Source: Lachnospiraceae bacterium (GTDB lineage Bacteria > Bacillota > Clostridia > Lachnospirales > Lachnospiraceae). From it: DNA of 64,000 nt. Both the position numbers and the translations under genes were made by a program. The notes under the pieces were generated by a model, which ran no database searches, was not told the origin of the DNA, and saw nothing but the letters and a program-made list of their open reading frames with translations. Positions 54,173 through 62,756 of this stretch are shown here, piece by piece. Numbering within the stretch: the stretch's first letter is position 1; each line of letters opens with the position of its first letter. The stretch is taken from assembly GCA_910575035.1 (NCBI GenBank), contig CAJTDL010000015.1, forward strand, positions 61,038-125,037, given 5' to 3'.

Positions 54173-57100
54173 ATGAGAAAAGGAAAAACAGTCCATAAGA
54201 TTCCAGGCTTGAGCCGGGAAGCGGAGGAAAAGCAGCTTTTGGAGATCCTTTGCATAGCGCAGGATAACCTGATGCGGGCAGAGAGGGGCGCCAGGCAGCT
54301 GTCAGATGATTTGCAGGAGGTGTATGGCCTGATGGAGGCAGAAGAATCAGAAGCCAAGCAGGCCTTGCTGCTTTTGCACAACACCCAATCCCAGCTTCAG
54401 GAAAGCCAGCGTGAGCTGATCCGATGCCAAAGGGCAAGGAAAAAGCCATATTTCGGGCGGATTGACTTTAAAGACCCAAGCCAGCCTTATGAAGAATCCT
54501 ACTATGTGGGACGGGTTGGCATTTCCCAAAACGGGTCGGATCCAGTTGTCATAGACTGGAGGGCGCCGGTGGCGTCGGCTTATTACGAAAATGCCTTGGG
54601 TCCTTGTAAATACACTGTAAAAAATGAAGGCGCCTATAAGATTGAGCTGAAACGCAAGCGTACCTATGAAATTGAAAATGACAAACTAAAGGACTTTTTT
54701 GATTCTGACGTGGTGGCTACCGACGAGCTGCTGAACAAATACCTGGCAAAGGGCAAGAAGGCCGTATTAGGGGAAATCATTGCCACTATACAGAAGGAAC
54801 AAAATGCCATTATCCGCACCTCGCCAAAGACGAACCTTATTGTCCAAGGGGTGGCCGGCTCTGGGAAGACAACGGTAGCTATGCACCGCATTTCCTATAT
54901 TTTATATAATTATGCAGATGATTTCCGCCCAGAGGATTTTTATATTATAGGCAGCAATCGGATCCTGCTGAATTATATTACCAGCGTTTTGCCGGATTTG
55001 GATGTGTATGGGGTTTCCCAGATGACCATGGAGCAGATGTTTGTGCGGCTGCTCTATGAGGATTGGGATCCTAAAGCCCATCGGATCTGCCCTGTGGATA
55101 AAAAGGGCAAGGATGCCTGCATCAAAAGCAGCAGCCAATGGTTCCGGGATCTGCAGCAGTTTTGCCAGGAATATGAAAATGCAAAAATCCCACAGGCAGA
55201 CGTGCGTTTGGAGGATGGCGCCCTCCTTTTGGGGGAGAGGGTGGTACATAATTATTTAAAGGAGAACCAGCAGGCATCCATGCAGGGCAAAATCAACATG
55301 CTGAATGAGATCCTCCTGTCAAGGCTGGAAAATGAGATGTCCGGGAAGTATGTTTCCTATCCTTTGGCAGAGAAAAAGCGGCTGCAGCGCCTATACCGCT
55401 GGCATTTTGGGAAGGATGAGTGGAAAGGCTCTATTTTTGGCGTTTACCAGGAATTCCTGCGTTCTCAGAGGCAAAAAGGGAAGCATGTGCCAGTTATAGA
55501 AAATGTGTTTGACGTATACGATTTAGCGGCGCTGGCCTATCTGTATAAACGTGTCAAAGAAACAGATGGGATCCGGGAGGCAAGCCATGTGATTATTGAT
55601 GAGGCGCAGGATTTTGGCATGATGGCATATGGGGCGCTGGCATACTGCCTCCGTGGCTGTACCTATACGATTATGGGGGATGTGTCCCAGAACATCCATT
55701 TTGAGCATGGGCTGAATGACTGGAAGGAGTTACAGAAACTGATATTGACGGGGACATTTGACCATTTTGGGCTATTGAAAAAAAGCTATCGGAACACTGT
55801 GGAAATCTCAGATTTTGCCACCGGGATCCTGCGGCATGGGAATTTCCCCATTTATCTGGTGGAGCCCATCAGCCGCCATGGGAAGGGGGTATGCGTTACA
55901 GAGTGCCAGGATGGGGCCTCCATGCTGCAGAAAACGTTGGAGGCCATTCAGGGCTGGCAGCGGAAAGGCCATGAGACCATAGCAGTCATCTGCCGGGACG
56001 AAGCAGAGGCCGCTATGGTAAGCAGCTTCCTTGGCCAAAATATGGCATTGGCAGGGCAGGATCTGGAAACCATGGAATTTGAAGATGGCGTTATGGTGCT
56101 TCCTGTGGAATATACGAAGGGCCTGGAATTTGACGCCGTATTGCTGTACCATCCCTCGGCCGAAAGCTATCCTGCCAGCGATCAATATGTAAAGCTGTTG
56201 TATGTGGCGGCTACCCGTGCGCTGCATGAGCTGGCAGTGGTTCATCAAGGGGATCTGACAGATCTGATCGGAAAGCGGGTATCAGATGGGAAACGCATGC
56301 GGTCATTGGAGAATGAAAGGCCTAAAGAGGCGAAGCGGTACCAGAAAAAAGAAATTACGGATAAAGAACAGATCTTGCTGGATGTACTCCAGGGCGAGAA
56401 AGAGCGGGCAAGGAGAGGCTATATGGGTCCAAAGCCAATCCTGGCACAGAAGCCCAAACAGGCGGATGATACAGATGCTTTGGGCATAGCCGGACAGGGA
56501 AACCAACAGAAAAAGGAGGGAAGGATTCAGGGGTTGGCAGGGAAAAAGCCGTCCAGAGCCGTGCAAAGGGAGGATAGCTCTATTTCTGTCAATCAATCGC
56601 CATATCAGTTCAATGAATGCCCAGACAACAGCCGGCTGCGCCCAAAGGGGCACAGCCGTATTGACAATTCCGTGCGCATTGTAAGGAAGATGAAAAAATA
56701 TGTGGATTTCATCAGCAGTTATGGGGTGCTGCGCCTGACCCCCCTGGAGGACTCCATGATCCGGGTACAGTTCCAAAAGGGCGGGATGGCAGAGTTTGAG
56801 CCAGGGTATTGGGATTACGCACCAGAAAAGCAGGTTTCCTGGAAAGCAAAAGAGGGAAGGGATCAGGTGGTGGTTGAGACGGGAAAGGTTACCGTTAAGG
56901 TCGGGAAAAAAACAGGGGCGCTGCAGTTTTTGGACACGCAGGGGAAATTGCTGCTGGCGGAGAAGGCAGCATTGCCCAGGCAGATAGAGTTAGATGGAAA
57001 GATGCAGGCCTGGGCATATTTTGACTGGCCAAAGAAGGAAAAAATATTTGCAAAAGGGATCCTAAAGGATGGTTTGGAGCCGCTAAGCCAAAAAGCAAGG

Positions 57101-57316
57101 TATATCAGCTTTGGGGGCAAGAAAATGCGTATGCCGCTTTTGGTATCTGAATATGGATATGGGATTGGGGCTGCGGCGGAAGAAACGGTTATGTGCTGCG
57201 CAATACCTACATATGGGACATATCTGTATATGGAGGGGACAGGGCAGATTGATTACTATTTCCTTTATGGCGGGGATTATGATGCTGTATTGGGGCTATA
57301 TAGGAAATTGCAGTAG
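54173..57316 (+). CDS. HelD-type helicase fused to a GH31 N-terminal-like beta domain
   Basis: 1047 residues. Residues about 15-90 form the antiparallel coiled coil of HelD. GVAGSGKT (226-233) is Walker A; IIDEAQDF (about 473-480), GDVSQNIHFEHG, YTKGLEFDAVLLYH and LYVAATRALHELAVV are superfamily 1 motifs. HelD recycles RNA polymerase by prying it off DNA. Residues about 700-835 are a basic linker. Residues about 840-1047 match the N-terminal beta-sandwich of glycoside hydrolase family 31: YGVLRLTPLEDSMIRVQFQ, KVTVKVGKKTGALQFLD, LLVSEYGYGIGAAAEET and DYYFLYGGDYDAVLGLYRKL. The chain ends where the GH31 catalytic barrel would start. Single frame, no stop. Unusual fusion. Confidence 0.8.
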   Translation: MRKGKTVHKIPGLSREAEEKQLLEILCIAQDNLMRAERGARQLSDDLQEVYGLMEAEESEAKQALLLLHNTQSQLQESQRELIRCQRARKKPYFGRIDFKDPSQPYEESYYVGRVGISQNGSDPVVIDWRAPVASAYYENALGPCKYTVKNEGAYKIELKRKRTYEIENDKLKDFFDSDVVATDELLNKYLAKGKKAVLGEIIATIQKEQNAIIRTSPKTNLIVQGVAGSGKTTVAMHRISYILYNYADDFRPEDFYIIGSNRILLNYITSVLPDLDVYGVSQMTMEQMFVRLLYEDWDPKAHRICPVDKKGKDACIKSSSQWFRDLQQFCQEYENAKIPQADVRLEDGALLLGERVVHNYLKENQQASMQGKINMLNEILLSRLENEMSGKYVSYPLAEKKRLQRLYRWHFGKDEWKGSIFGVYQEFLRSQRQKGKHVPVIENVFDVYDLAALAYLYKRVKETDGIREASHVIIDEAQDFGMMAYGALAYCLRGCTYTIMGDVSQNIHFEHGLNDWKELQKLILTGTFDHFGLLKKSYRNTVEISDFATGILRHGNFPIYLVEPISRHGKGVCVTECQDGASMLQKTLEAIQGWQRKGHETIAVICRDEAEAAMVSSFLGQNMALAGQDLETMEFEDGVMVLPVEYTKGLEFDAVLLYHPSAESYPASDQYVKLLYVAATRALHELAVVHQGDLTDLIGKRVSDGKRMRSLENERPKEAKRYQKKEITDKEQILLDVLQGEKERARRGYMGPKPILAQKPKQADDTDALGIAGQGNQQKKEGRIQGLAGKKPSRAVQREDSSISVNQSPYQFNECPDNSRLRPKGHSRIDNSVRIVRKMKKYVDFISSYGVLRLTPLEDSMIRVQFQKGGMAEFEPGYWDYAPEKQVSWKAKEGRDQVVVETGKVTVKVGKKTGALQFLDTQGKLLLAEKAALPRQIELDGKMQAWAYFDWPKKEKIFAKGILKDGLEPLSQKARYISFGGKKMRMPLLVSEYGYGIGAAAEETVMCCAIPTYGTYLYMEGTGQIDYYFLYGGDYDAVLGLYRKLQ

Positions 57317-57385
57317 GATTTGGTATTGCTAGGGCATATGTGGGCCAATGGCATGTACATATTGTCAGCATATGTCGTAAAAAGG

Positions 57386-57414
57386 TTGACAATGTGCCGG
57401 GCTTTTGCTAGTAT
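57386..57414 (+). promoter_or_regulatory. Promoter of bioB
   Basis: TTGACA and TAGTAT separated by 17 bases, about 40 bases before the bioB start. It lies inside an in-frame extension of bioB, which supports the later start. Confidence 0.7.
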
Positions 57415-57451
57415 AGCATCTGGAGTGATCAGGAAAGGAGAAATGGTTCCA

Positions 57452-58417
57452 ATGAGTTTTGTATCACAAATGAAAGAAAAAGCATTAAGGGGGGAATGGA
57501 TTCAGCGGCAGGAAGCTTTGCGTCTTATGGAGGAGCCCCTTTCAGAGCTGCAGGAAGCGGCGGATGAGATAAGGGAAAAAGTGTGTGGGAATGGGTTTGA
57601 TATCTGTACGATCATCAATGGGAAGTGCGGGAGATGTTCAGAAGACTGTAAATATTGCGCCCAAAGCGCCCATTACCAGACAGCCTGTGGGGAAAGCTAT
57701 CCGCTGCTTTCTATGGAAGAGCTGGTAAAAGGGGCAAAGTACAATGAGAAGCAGGGAGTCTTGCGCTATTCCATTGTGACTTCCGGCAAACGGCTTTCCG
57801 ATGCGGAAGTGGATCAGGTATGTAAAAGCATACAAAAGATTAAAGAAGAAACATCTATAGAGGTATGTGTTTCGTTCGGCCTGCTGGATGAAGCGCAGTT
57901 TTGCAAGGTAAAAGAGGCTGGGGCTTCCAGGGTCCACTGTAACCTGGAATCCTCTGCCCGTTATTTTCCGCAGGTATGCACTACCCATACTTATGAGGAA
58001 AAGATTGAGACGCTGAAAGCGGCCCAACGGGCAGGGCTGTCCGTCTGTTCCGGCGGCATCCTGGGGCTTGGGGAAACAGCGGGAGACCGTATTGATATGG
58101 TGCTTACAGCCAGGGAGCTGGGCGTAAAGTCCATTCCCATTAACCTGCTGAACCCGATTCCTGGGACGCCTTACGAAGGGAGGAAGCCGCTGGCCAAGGA
58201 AGAGGCCTGCAGGTGCGTGGCGGTGTTCCGTTTTTTGGTTCCGGACGCTTCCATTCGCCTGGCTGGCGGAAGGGGGCTGATAGGAGATCGGGGGGAGGCC
58301 TGCTTCCGAAGCGGGGCTAATGCGGCAATCTCAGGGGATATGCTGACAACGGCAGGCATTACAGTGGAAACGGATATGGCATTGATCCAGAAGCTGGGGT
58401 TTCAGGTGAGGCTGTAA
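57452..58417 (+). CDS. bioB: Biotin synthase
   Basis: Radical SAM enzyme converting dethiobiotin to biotin, 321 residues from ATG 57452 (MSFVSQMKEKALRGEW) after AAAGGAG; 57443 is an alternative. CxxxCxxC at Cys62, Cys66, Cys69 (GRCSEDCKYCAQS) binds the SAM cluster. YSIVTSGKRL, VHCNLESSARYF, CSGGILGLGETAGDR and NLLNPIPGTP fit BioB, and the second cluster ligands (Cys and Arg) are in place. No other bio gene is nearby, so other steps or import (BioY) must be elsewhere. Confidence 0.95.
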   Translation: MSFVSQMKEKALRGEWIQRQEALRLMEEPLSELQEAADEIREKVCGNGFDICTIINGKCGRCSEDCKYCAQSAHYQTACGESYPLLSMEELVKGAKYNEKQGVLRYSIVTSGKRLSDAEVDQVCKSIQKIKEETSIEVCVSFGLLDEAQFCKVKEAGASRVHCNLESSARYFPQVCTTHTYEEKIETLKAAQRAGLSVCSGGILGLGETAGDRIDMVLTARELGVKSIPINLLNPIPGTPYEGRKPLAKEEACRCVAVFRFLVPDASIRLAGGRGLIGDRGEACFRSGANAAISGDMLTTAGITVETDMALIQKLGFQVRL

Positions 58418-58483
58418 ATGGCCCCCATTGCCTGCCACTAAAATCCTTAACTTCCTGCCACTGTCATCAATGGCTCCACGCTG
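58418..58483. repeat. Probable remnant of the interspersed element
   Basis: CCTGCCACTAAAATCCTTAAC resembles the CCGCCAGTCAC-AAATCCCTTCAG region near 47490 and the ATCCCTTAAGTTACTGACATTGGC end. It adjoins a DUF2798-like frame that has no start, so the element may have cut that gene. Weak match. Confidence 0.35.
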
Positions 58484-58912
58484 ATGGCGGTGACAGGCGC
58501 AGATTCTGTGATCCATGCCATAAATGCACAGGGCGGTATCTATATGTTTGGGCAGATGATGCCTATATGGGCAATCATCTTGATTGAATTTATTTTTGCT
58601 TATGGGCTGGAATGTGTTATGGGGAGCCCCTGTTCTTTTCGCCTGGCCTGTAAGAATTTTGAATTGGGGAAGACCCATCCGGTGATATTTGAAACAGCTA
58701 TTATCTGTGCCACTGTAGGGCTGATGTGCCCGGCCATGAGCTTTTTGGCAGCATGGTTCTATTACCCTTACTATGTAGGGTTTAACCTTCTTATGCTGCT
58801 GGCAAACTGGCTGAAGCTGGTGTGCTTTAACTTCCCGTTTGCATTTTTCACCCAGCTGTTTTTTATCCAGCCGCTGATTCGGACGGTGTTTAAGGCATTG
58901 TTCCATAATTAA
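58484..58912 (+). CDS. DUF2798-like membrane protein, probably 5'-truncated
   Basis: 142 residues from an ATG without ribosome site. Four hydrophobic segments (about 25-45, 65-95, 97-115, 118-135). HPVIFETAIICATVGLMCPA and LVCFNFPFAFFTQLFF, then PLIRTVFKALF, resemble DUF2798 proteins. The usual N-terminal helix is missing and the frame is blocked by a stop 36 bases upstream, so the gene probably lost its start when the neighbouring repeat inserted. Confidence 0.55.
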   Translation: MAVTGADSVIHAINAQGGIYMFGQMMPIWAIILIEFIFAYGLECVMGSPCSFRLACKNFELGKTHPVIFETAIICATVGLMCPAMSFLAAWFYYPYYVGFNLLMLLANWLKLVCFNFPFAFFTQLFFIQPLIRTVFKALFHN

Positions 58913-58948
58913 ATGGGGGAAAGTGGCAGAGGGCAAGAGATTATATTT

Positions 58949-58988
58949 GGGCATATTAGATTTCAATACATCTAATATGCCCATTTTT
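58949..58988. terminator. Bidirectional terminator after DUF2798-like gene
   Basis: GGGCATATTAGAT pairs perfectly with ATCTAATATGCCC around an 8-base loop; ATTTTTG follows. Confidence 0.85.
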
Positions 58989-59063
58989 GTATGGTTAAGA
59001 AAAAGAATATTGCAGGAGTTTCCTGTTAGTTGATTTTATATCTTAAAATATCGTTTGGCTCCA

Positions 59064-59093
59064 TTGCTGCCTAAACCAATGCTTTGTTATAAT
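59064..59093 (+). promoter_or_regulatory. Promoter of the XRE/ABC operon
   Basis: TTGCTG and TATAAT separated by 18 bases, about 70 bases before the regulator start. Confidence 0.55.
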
Positions 59094-59163
59094 TAGGAGA
59101 AGCAAATGTTACATCAGCAAGACCCGCACTATCCCCATAGCCCACAGAAAGGAAGATGCATAA

Positions 59164-60285
59164 ATGAATAAGTTTAACCTATCCAACAACATTATCCGCC
59201 TGCGCCATGAAAAGAAGCTTACCCAGGAGGCGCTGGCAGATTTCATTGGCGTGACAAAGGCTTCAGTTTCGAAATGGGAGAATGCACAGAGCATGCCAGA
59301 CATCCTGCTGCTGCCCCAGCTGGCGTCATTCTTTGGCGTGACCATTGATGAGCTGCTGGGATACGAAGCACAGCTTTCCAGCGAGCAGATTCGCCGGTTC
59401 TATGAGGAGCTGTCCGGGGATTTTGCAGCCCTTCCATTTCAGGAGGCGCTGGAAAAGGTACGCGTCCTGGCGCACCGTTACTATTCCTGTTACCCATTCC
59501 TCTTACAGCTTGCCGTGCTATGCCTGAACCACTTTATGCTGGCGGAGGCAAAGGAAACCCAGCGCCAGATCCTACAGGAGGCCATCCTATGGTGTGACCG
59601 TATCCTGGAAAATTGCAGTGATGTGGGCGTATGCAGCGACGCCGTAAGCCTGAAAGCAGGGCTGAGCCTCCAGCTGGGCAGGGCGGCAGAGGCCATTGCC
59701 CTATTAGAGCCTGTTTCGGATCTGAAACGCATTTCCAGGCAAAACGGCTCAATGCTGATTCAGGCCTACCAGGCTGCCGGGGAAATGGGCAAGGCAAAAA
59801 ATTATGTGCAAATAGAACAATACCTAAGCCTGCTAAGCCTGGTAGGGGACGCCCTGCTGCTGTTATCCCTATATCCTGATCATCTGCCCCGATGTGAGGA
59901 AGTGATCCAAAGGGCAAAAGGCGTAATGGGGCTGTACCAGCTAGAGCAGCTCCACCCAAACCTGGCCGCCCAATTCCATTACCAGTCTGCCCTTGTCTAT
60001 GTGGCAAACCAGAAACAGAAGGAGGCGCTGGAGGCTCTTGGCCATTTTGAAAGGTGCGTCAGCAGACTTTTAGGCGCAGAGGAGGCCAAGCTCCATGGGG
60101 ATAGGTATTTTGACCTGCTGGACAGCTGGATTGAATGCCTGCCCCTTGGAAATATGGCGCCCCGTGATAAAAGCTTTATTATACAGAATGCCCAGGCAGC
60201 CCTCTCCCATCCAGCCTTTGCATCCTTAAGGGAGAGGAGGGAATTTCAAAAGATTGCCTGCAAGTTAGAGGAAGGAGGGAAATAA
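59164..60285 (+). CDS. XRE-family regulator with TPR-like C-terminus
   Basis: 373 residues. N-terminal helix-turn-helix (IIRLRHEKKLTQEALADFIG, VTKASVSKWENAQSMPDILL) of the Cro/C1 type. The remaining 280 residues are helical with repeated 34-residue-like patterns, suggesting a TPR-type peptide or protein sensor. Start ATG 59164 after GGAAGATGCATAA. It precedes a three-gene transporter unit with two bases between the first genes, so it likely controls that unit. Confidence 0.85.
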   Translation: MNKFNLSNNIIRLRHEKKLTQEALADFIGVTKASVSKWENAQSMPDILLLPQLASFFGVTIDELLGYEAQLSSEQIRRFYEELSGDFAALPFQEALEKVRVLAHRYYSCYPFLLQLAVLCLNHFMLAEAKETQRQILQEAILWCDRILENCSDVGVCSDAVSLKAGLSLQLGRAAEAIALLEPVSDLKRISRQNGSMLIQAYQAAGEMGKAKNYVQIEQYLSLLSLVGDALLLLSLYPDHLPRCEEVIQRAKGVMGLYQLEQLHPNLAAQFHYQSALVYVANQKQKEALEALGHFERCVSRLLGAEEAKLHGDRYFDLLDSWIECLPLGNMAPRDKSFIIQNAQAALSHPAFASLRERREFQKIACKLEEGGK

Positions 60286-60286
60286 C

Positions 60287-60490
60287 ATGCCTGATATCAA
60301 AGAGATGCTGCCATTTTTTATACCATTAGCCATCGTGCAAATCTTATTGCTCGCCTATACGTTATACCATATTTTCACCCACAGCACCTACAAAAGGGGA
60401 AGCCGCAGGATGTGGGCCCTAGTGGCTGTCCTGGGAATGCAGTTTATTGGCCCGATCTTATATTTCCTGTTGGGAAAGGAAGACGCTTGA
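60287..60490 (+). CDS. Small PLDc_N-type membrane protein
   Basis: 67 residues with two hydrophobic segments (about 10-30 and 43-63). RRMWALVAVLGMQFIGPILY followed by FLLGKEDA matches the PLDc_N domain, found as a stand-alone protein next to ABC-2 transporters. It begins two bases after the regulator stop. Function unknown. Confidence 0.78.
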   Translation: MPDIKEMLPFFIPLAIVQILLLAYTLYHIFTHSTYKRGSRRMWALVAVLGMQFIGPILYFLLGKEDA

Positions 60491-60518
60491 AGGATTATTT
60501 CTAGAAGGAGAGGATTTT

Positions 60519-61487
60519 ATGGAAATGCTGACGTTTTCTCATGTAGAGAAGCATTTTGGGGAAAAGAAGGTTCTGCAGGATGCCAGCTTTTCTGTCCCAG
60601 AGCATACAATATTTGGATTTATAGGGAAGAACGGCGCGGGAAAGACCACTGCCATGAAATTAATCCTGGGGCTTTTGGCCTGTGACAGTGGTGAGATCCT
60701 GGTAAACGGATTCCCTGTCCGCTATGGGAATACCAGGACAAACAGATTTATTGGCTATCTTCCGGATGTGCCGGAATTTTATCCCTATATGACCCCGACA
60801 GAATACCTGCATTTTTGCGGGGAGGTGGCGGGTATGCCTGCCAAAGAATGCAAAGCCCGTGCTAAAGAGCTGCTTCGCCTGGTAGGCCTGGAAAAAGAGA
60901 GGGGCCGCATCAAAGGATTTTCCCGCGGGATGAAGCAGCGCCTTGGGATTGCCCAGGCTCTGTTCGGGCGCCCTAAGCTTTTGATCTGTGATGAGCCAAC
61001 CTCAGCCCTGGATCCTGCCGGGCGCAAAGAGCTGCTGGATATCCTGGCAGCCGCAAAGGAGCAGTCTGCGGTGCTGTTTTCCACCCATATCCTTTCGGAT
61101 GTGGAGCATATCTGTGATAAGGTTGCATTTCTCCATGAGGGCAGGGTGGCATTGCATGGCTCCCTGGAAAAAATACGCAGGCTCCGCAAATCCACATCGA
61201 TGGAAATCGAGATGGAACGCCCCGAGGATGCCAAAACGCTGCTGGCCGCTTTCCCATACCTTCAGCAGAAGGGAAGAACCCATCTTCAGCAGGAGGGCAC
61301 GGGAATGGCTTCTGGCCTTTCCATGCAGTGCGGCTGGCAGAAAGGGAATGCTCATCTTCTGTTAGAGGACACAGCCCGCCTGCCGGAAATTTTGCATTTC
61401 CTGGCAGGCCAGGAGCTGCCAATCCAGCGTATGGAACGGAAGGAGCCAACACTGGAGGATTTATTTCTGGAGGTGATTGCCAAATGA
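60519..61487 (+). CDS. ABC transporter ATP-binding protein
   Basis: 322 residues starting MEMLTFSHVEKHFG; ATG 60519 follows AGAAGGAGAGG. Walker A GKNGAGKTTAMK, signature FSRGMKQRLG, Walker B LLICDEPTSALD and His-loop LFSTHILSD. The C-terminal 100 residues are the usual extension of drug-type exporters. Overlaps the permease by 4 bases. Confidence 0.95.
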   Translation: MEMLTFSHVEKHFGEKKVLQDASFSVPEHTIFGFIGKNGAGKTTAMKLILGLLACDSGEILVNGFPVRYGNTRTNRFIGYLPDVPEFYPYMTPTEYLHFCGEVAGMPAKECKARAKELLRLVGLEKERGRIKGFSRGMKQRLGIAQALFGRPKLLICDEPTSALDPAGRKELLDILAAAKEQSAVLFSTHILSDVEHICDKVAFLHEGRVALHGSLEKIRRLRKSTSMEIEMERPEDAKTLLAAFPYLQQKGRTHLQQEGTGMASGLSMQCGWQKGNAHLLLEDTARLPEILHFLAGQELPIQRMERKEPTLEDLFLEVIAK

Positions 61488-62245
61488 AAGCGTTTTTGAA
61501 AAAAGAATGGATGGAAGGGCTCCGCACAGGCCGCACAGGGATCCTGCTTTTGCTTTTTGCCCTGTTTGGCATTATGAATCCTGCCATTGCCAAGCTAACG
61601 CCCTGGTTAATAGAAACCATGTCAGAGTCCTTTGCCAGCGCTGGCATTGTCACCACGGCTGTTACGGTAGACGCCATGTTCTCCTGGATGCAGTTTTACA
61701 AAAATGCCCCCATGGCCCTGCTCCTGTTCCTGCTTCTTTCCAGCGGCAGCTTTACGGCAGAATACCAGAAAGGCACCCTGATTCCCACAGTGGCAAAAGG
61801 GCTGCCGCGCTGGAAGATCCTTGCGGCCAAAGCCCTGGCGCTGTCTGCCTTATGGACAGCCCTCTATTTCCTGTGCTATGGCATTACTTATGGATACAAT
61901 GCATATTTCTGGGATAACCATATTGCTGCCCATCTTCTTTTTGCGGCTGCCTGTTACTGGATGTTCGGGATTTGGCTGCTGGCTCTGTTGGTGCTGTTCT
62001 CCACACTTGCAAAAACCAGCTCCCAGGTACTCTTAGGGATCGGGGCTGCCGCCATAGCCCTCTATGCCCTGAGTGTTTTTCCAAAATGCAGCAAGATCCT
62101 CCCTTTGAAGCTGATGGATGCCATGCCCCTGCTCCAGTCCTTGGCCAGCCCCCAGGATTATTATGCCCCTATGGCGCTGTCAGGAATCACAGCCTTGCTC
62201 TGCATAGCCTTGTCCATCCCCTGCTTCAACCGGAAATACTTGTAA
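61484..62245 (+). CDS. ABC-2-type permease
   Basis: 253 residues starting MKAFLKKEWMEGLRTGRTGI; start overlaps the ATPase stop (ATGA). Six hydrophobic segments (about 17-40, 62-85, 108-130, 145-165, 175-200, 228-250). Forms an exporter with the ATPase. Substrate unknown; XRE/PLDc_N/ABC layouts are common in Clostridia and often linked to peptide or drug stress. Confidence 0.88.
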   Translation: MKAFLKKEWMEGLRTGRTGILLLLFALFGIMNPAIAKLTPWLIETMSESFASAGIVTTAVTVDAMFSWMQFYKNAPMALLLFLLLSSGSFTAEYQKGTLIPTVAKGLPRWKILAAKALALSALWTALYFLCYGITYGYNAYFWDNHIAAHLLFAAACYWMFGIWLLALLVLFSTLAKTSSQVLLGIGAAAIALYALSVFPKCSKILPLKLMDAMPLLQSLASPQDYYAPMALSGITALLCIALSIPCFNRKYL

Positions 62246-62665
62246 CAGCTGGTTACTATTCATGGCCAATGGCAGTAACTTAAGGGATGCTACAGGCAGG
62301 GGAAAGCGTATGTTGGGGATTTAAATGGCTTGCATCAGGAGTGGCTAAGCGTCCGTCAGGGCGAGGCCGGGGCATAAGGGGCTGCCCTTGTTCCGGCCCC
62401 TCCCTGACTAGGTTTTCAATGCCTGTAAGCTGGGAGAAAGATTCCTGCCTAAATTGCTGGCTTTGGCGTGGGGCAATGTTATTTAATTTACTTGTATTGG
62501 CTCCACAAAAAATCTGGCAGTTGGAAGCCTTAGTCTGCTGAAGATAGCAGCAGGGCCATCTGTAACGGGAAAATGGCAACAAGCCCCAGACGGCCTCTTA
62601 TCCATCCCCCCTGCCTGCCAATCCCTTAAGTTACTGACATTGGCCGTGAATAGTAACAACGGCTG
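62244..62665. repeat. 8-bp duplications flanking the 406-bp element
   Basis: AACAGCTG before (62244-62251) and AACGGCTG after (62658-62665) the element agree at seven of eight bases, as expected of an older target duplication. Confidence 0.65.
62252..62657. mobile_element. Complete 406-bp non-coding element with 37-bp inverted repeats
   Basis: The terminal repeats 62252-62288 and 62621-62657 pair at 35 of 37 positions (ends GTTACTATTCAYGGCCAATG). Inside is a long hairpin: GTCAGGG ... CCCTGAC (62355-62408) with GGCCGGGGCATAAGGG/CCCTTGTTCCGGCC in it. There is no gene of plausible size. It shares outer ends with the 145-bp family but has a different interior. Flanking 8-bp duplications support past mobility. 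Confidence 0.8.
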
Positions 62666-62756
62666 TACGCAATGGAAAAGTTAAAATATAAATATATGGA
62701 AATCCAGCGGAATCTATGTTATAGTTAAGCATATCAAAAAACAGGAGGGCATTCCT

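Noticed and set aside
57320..57451. N-terminal extension of BioB
   Set aside because: The stretch contains the bioB promoter and does not match the family.
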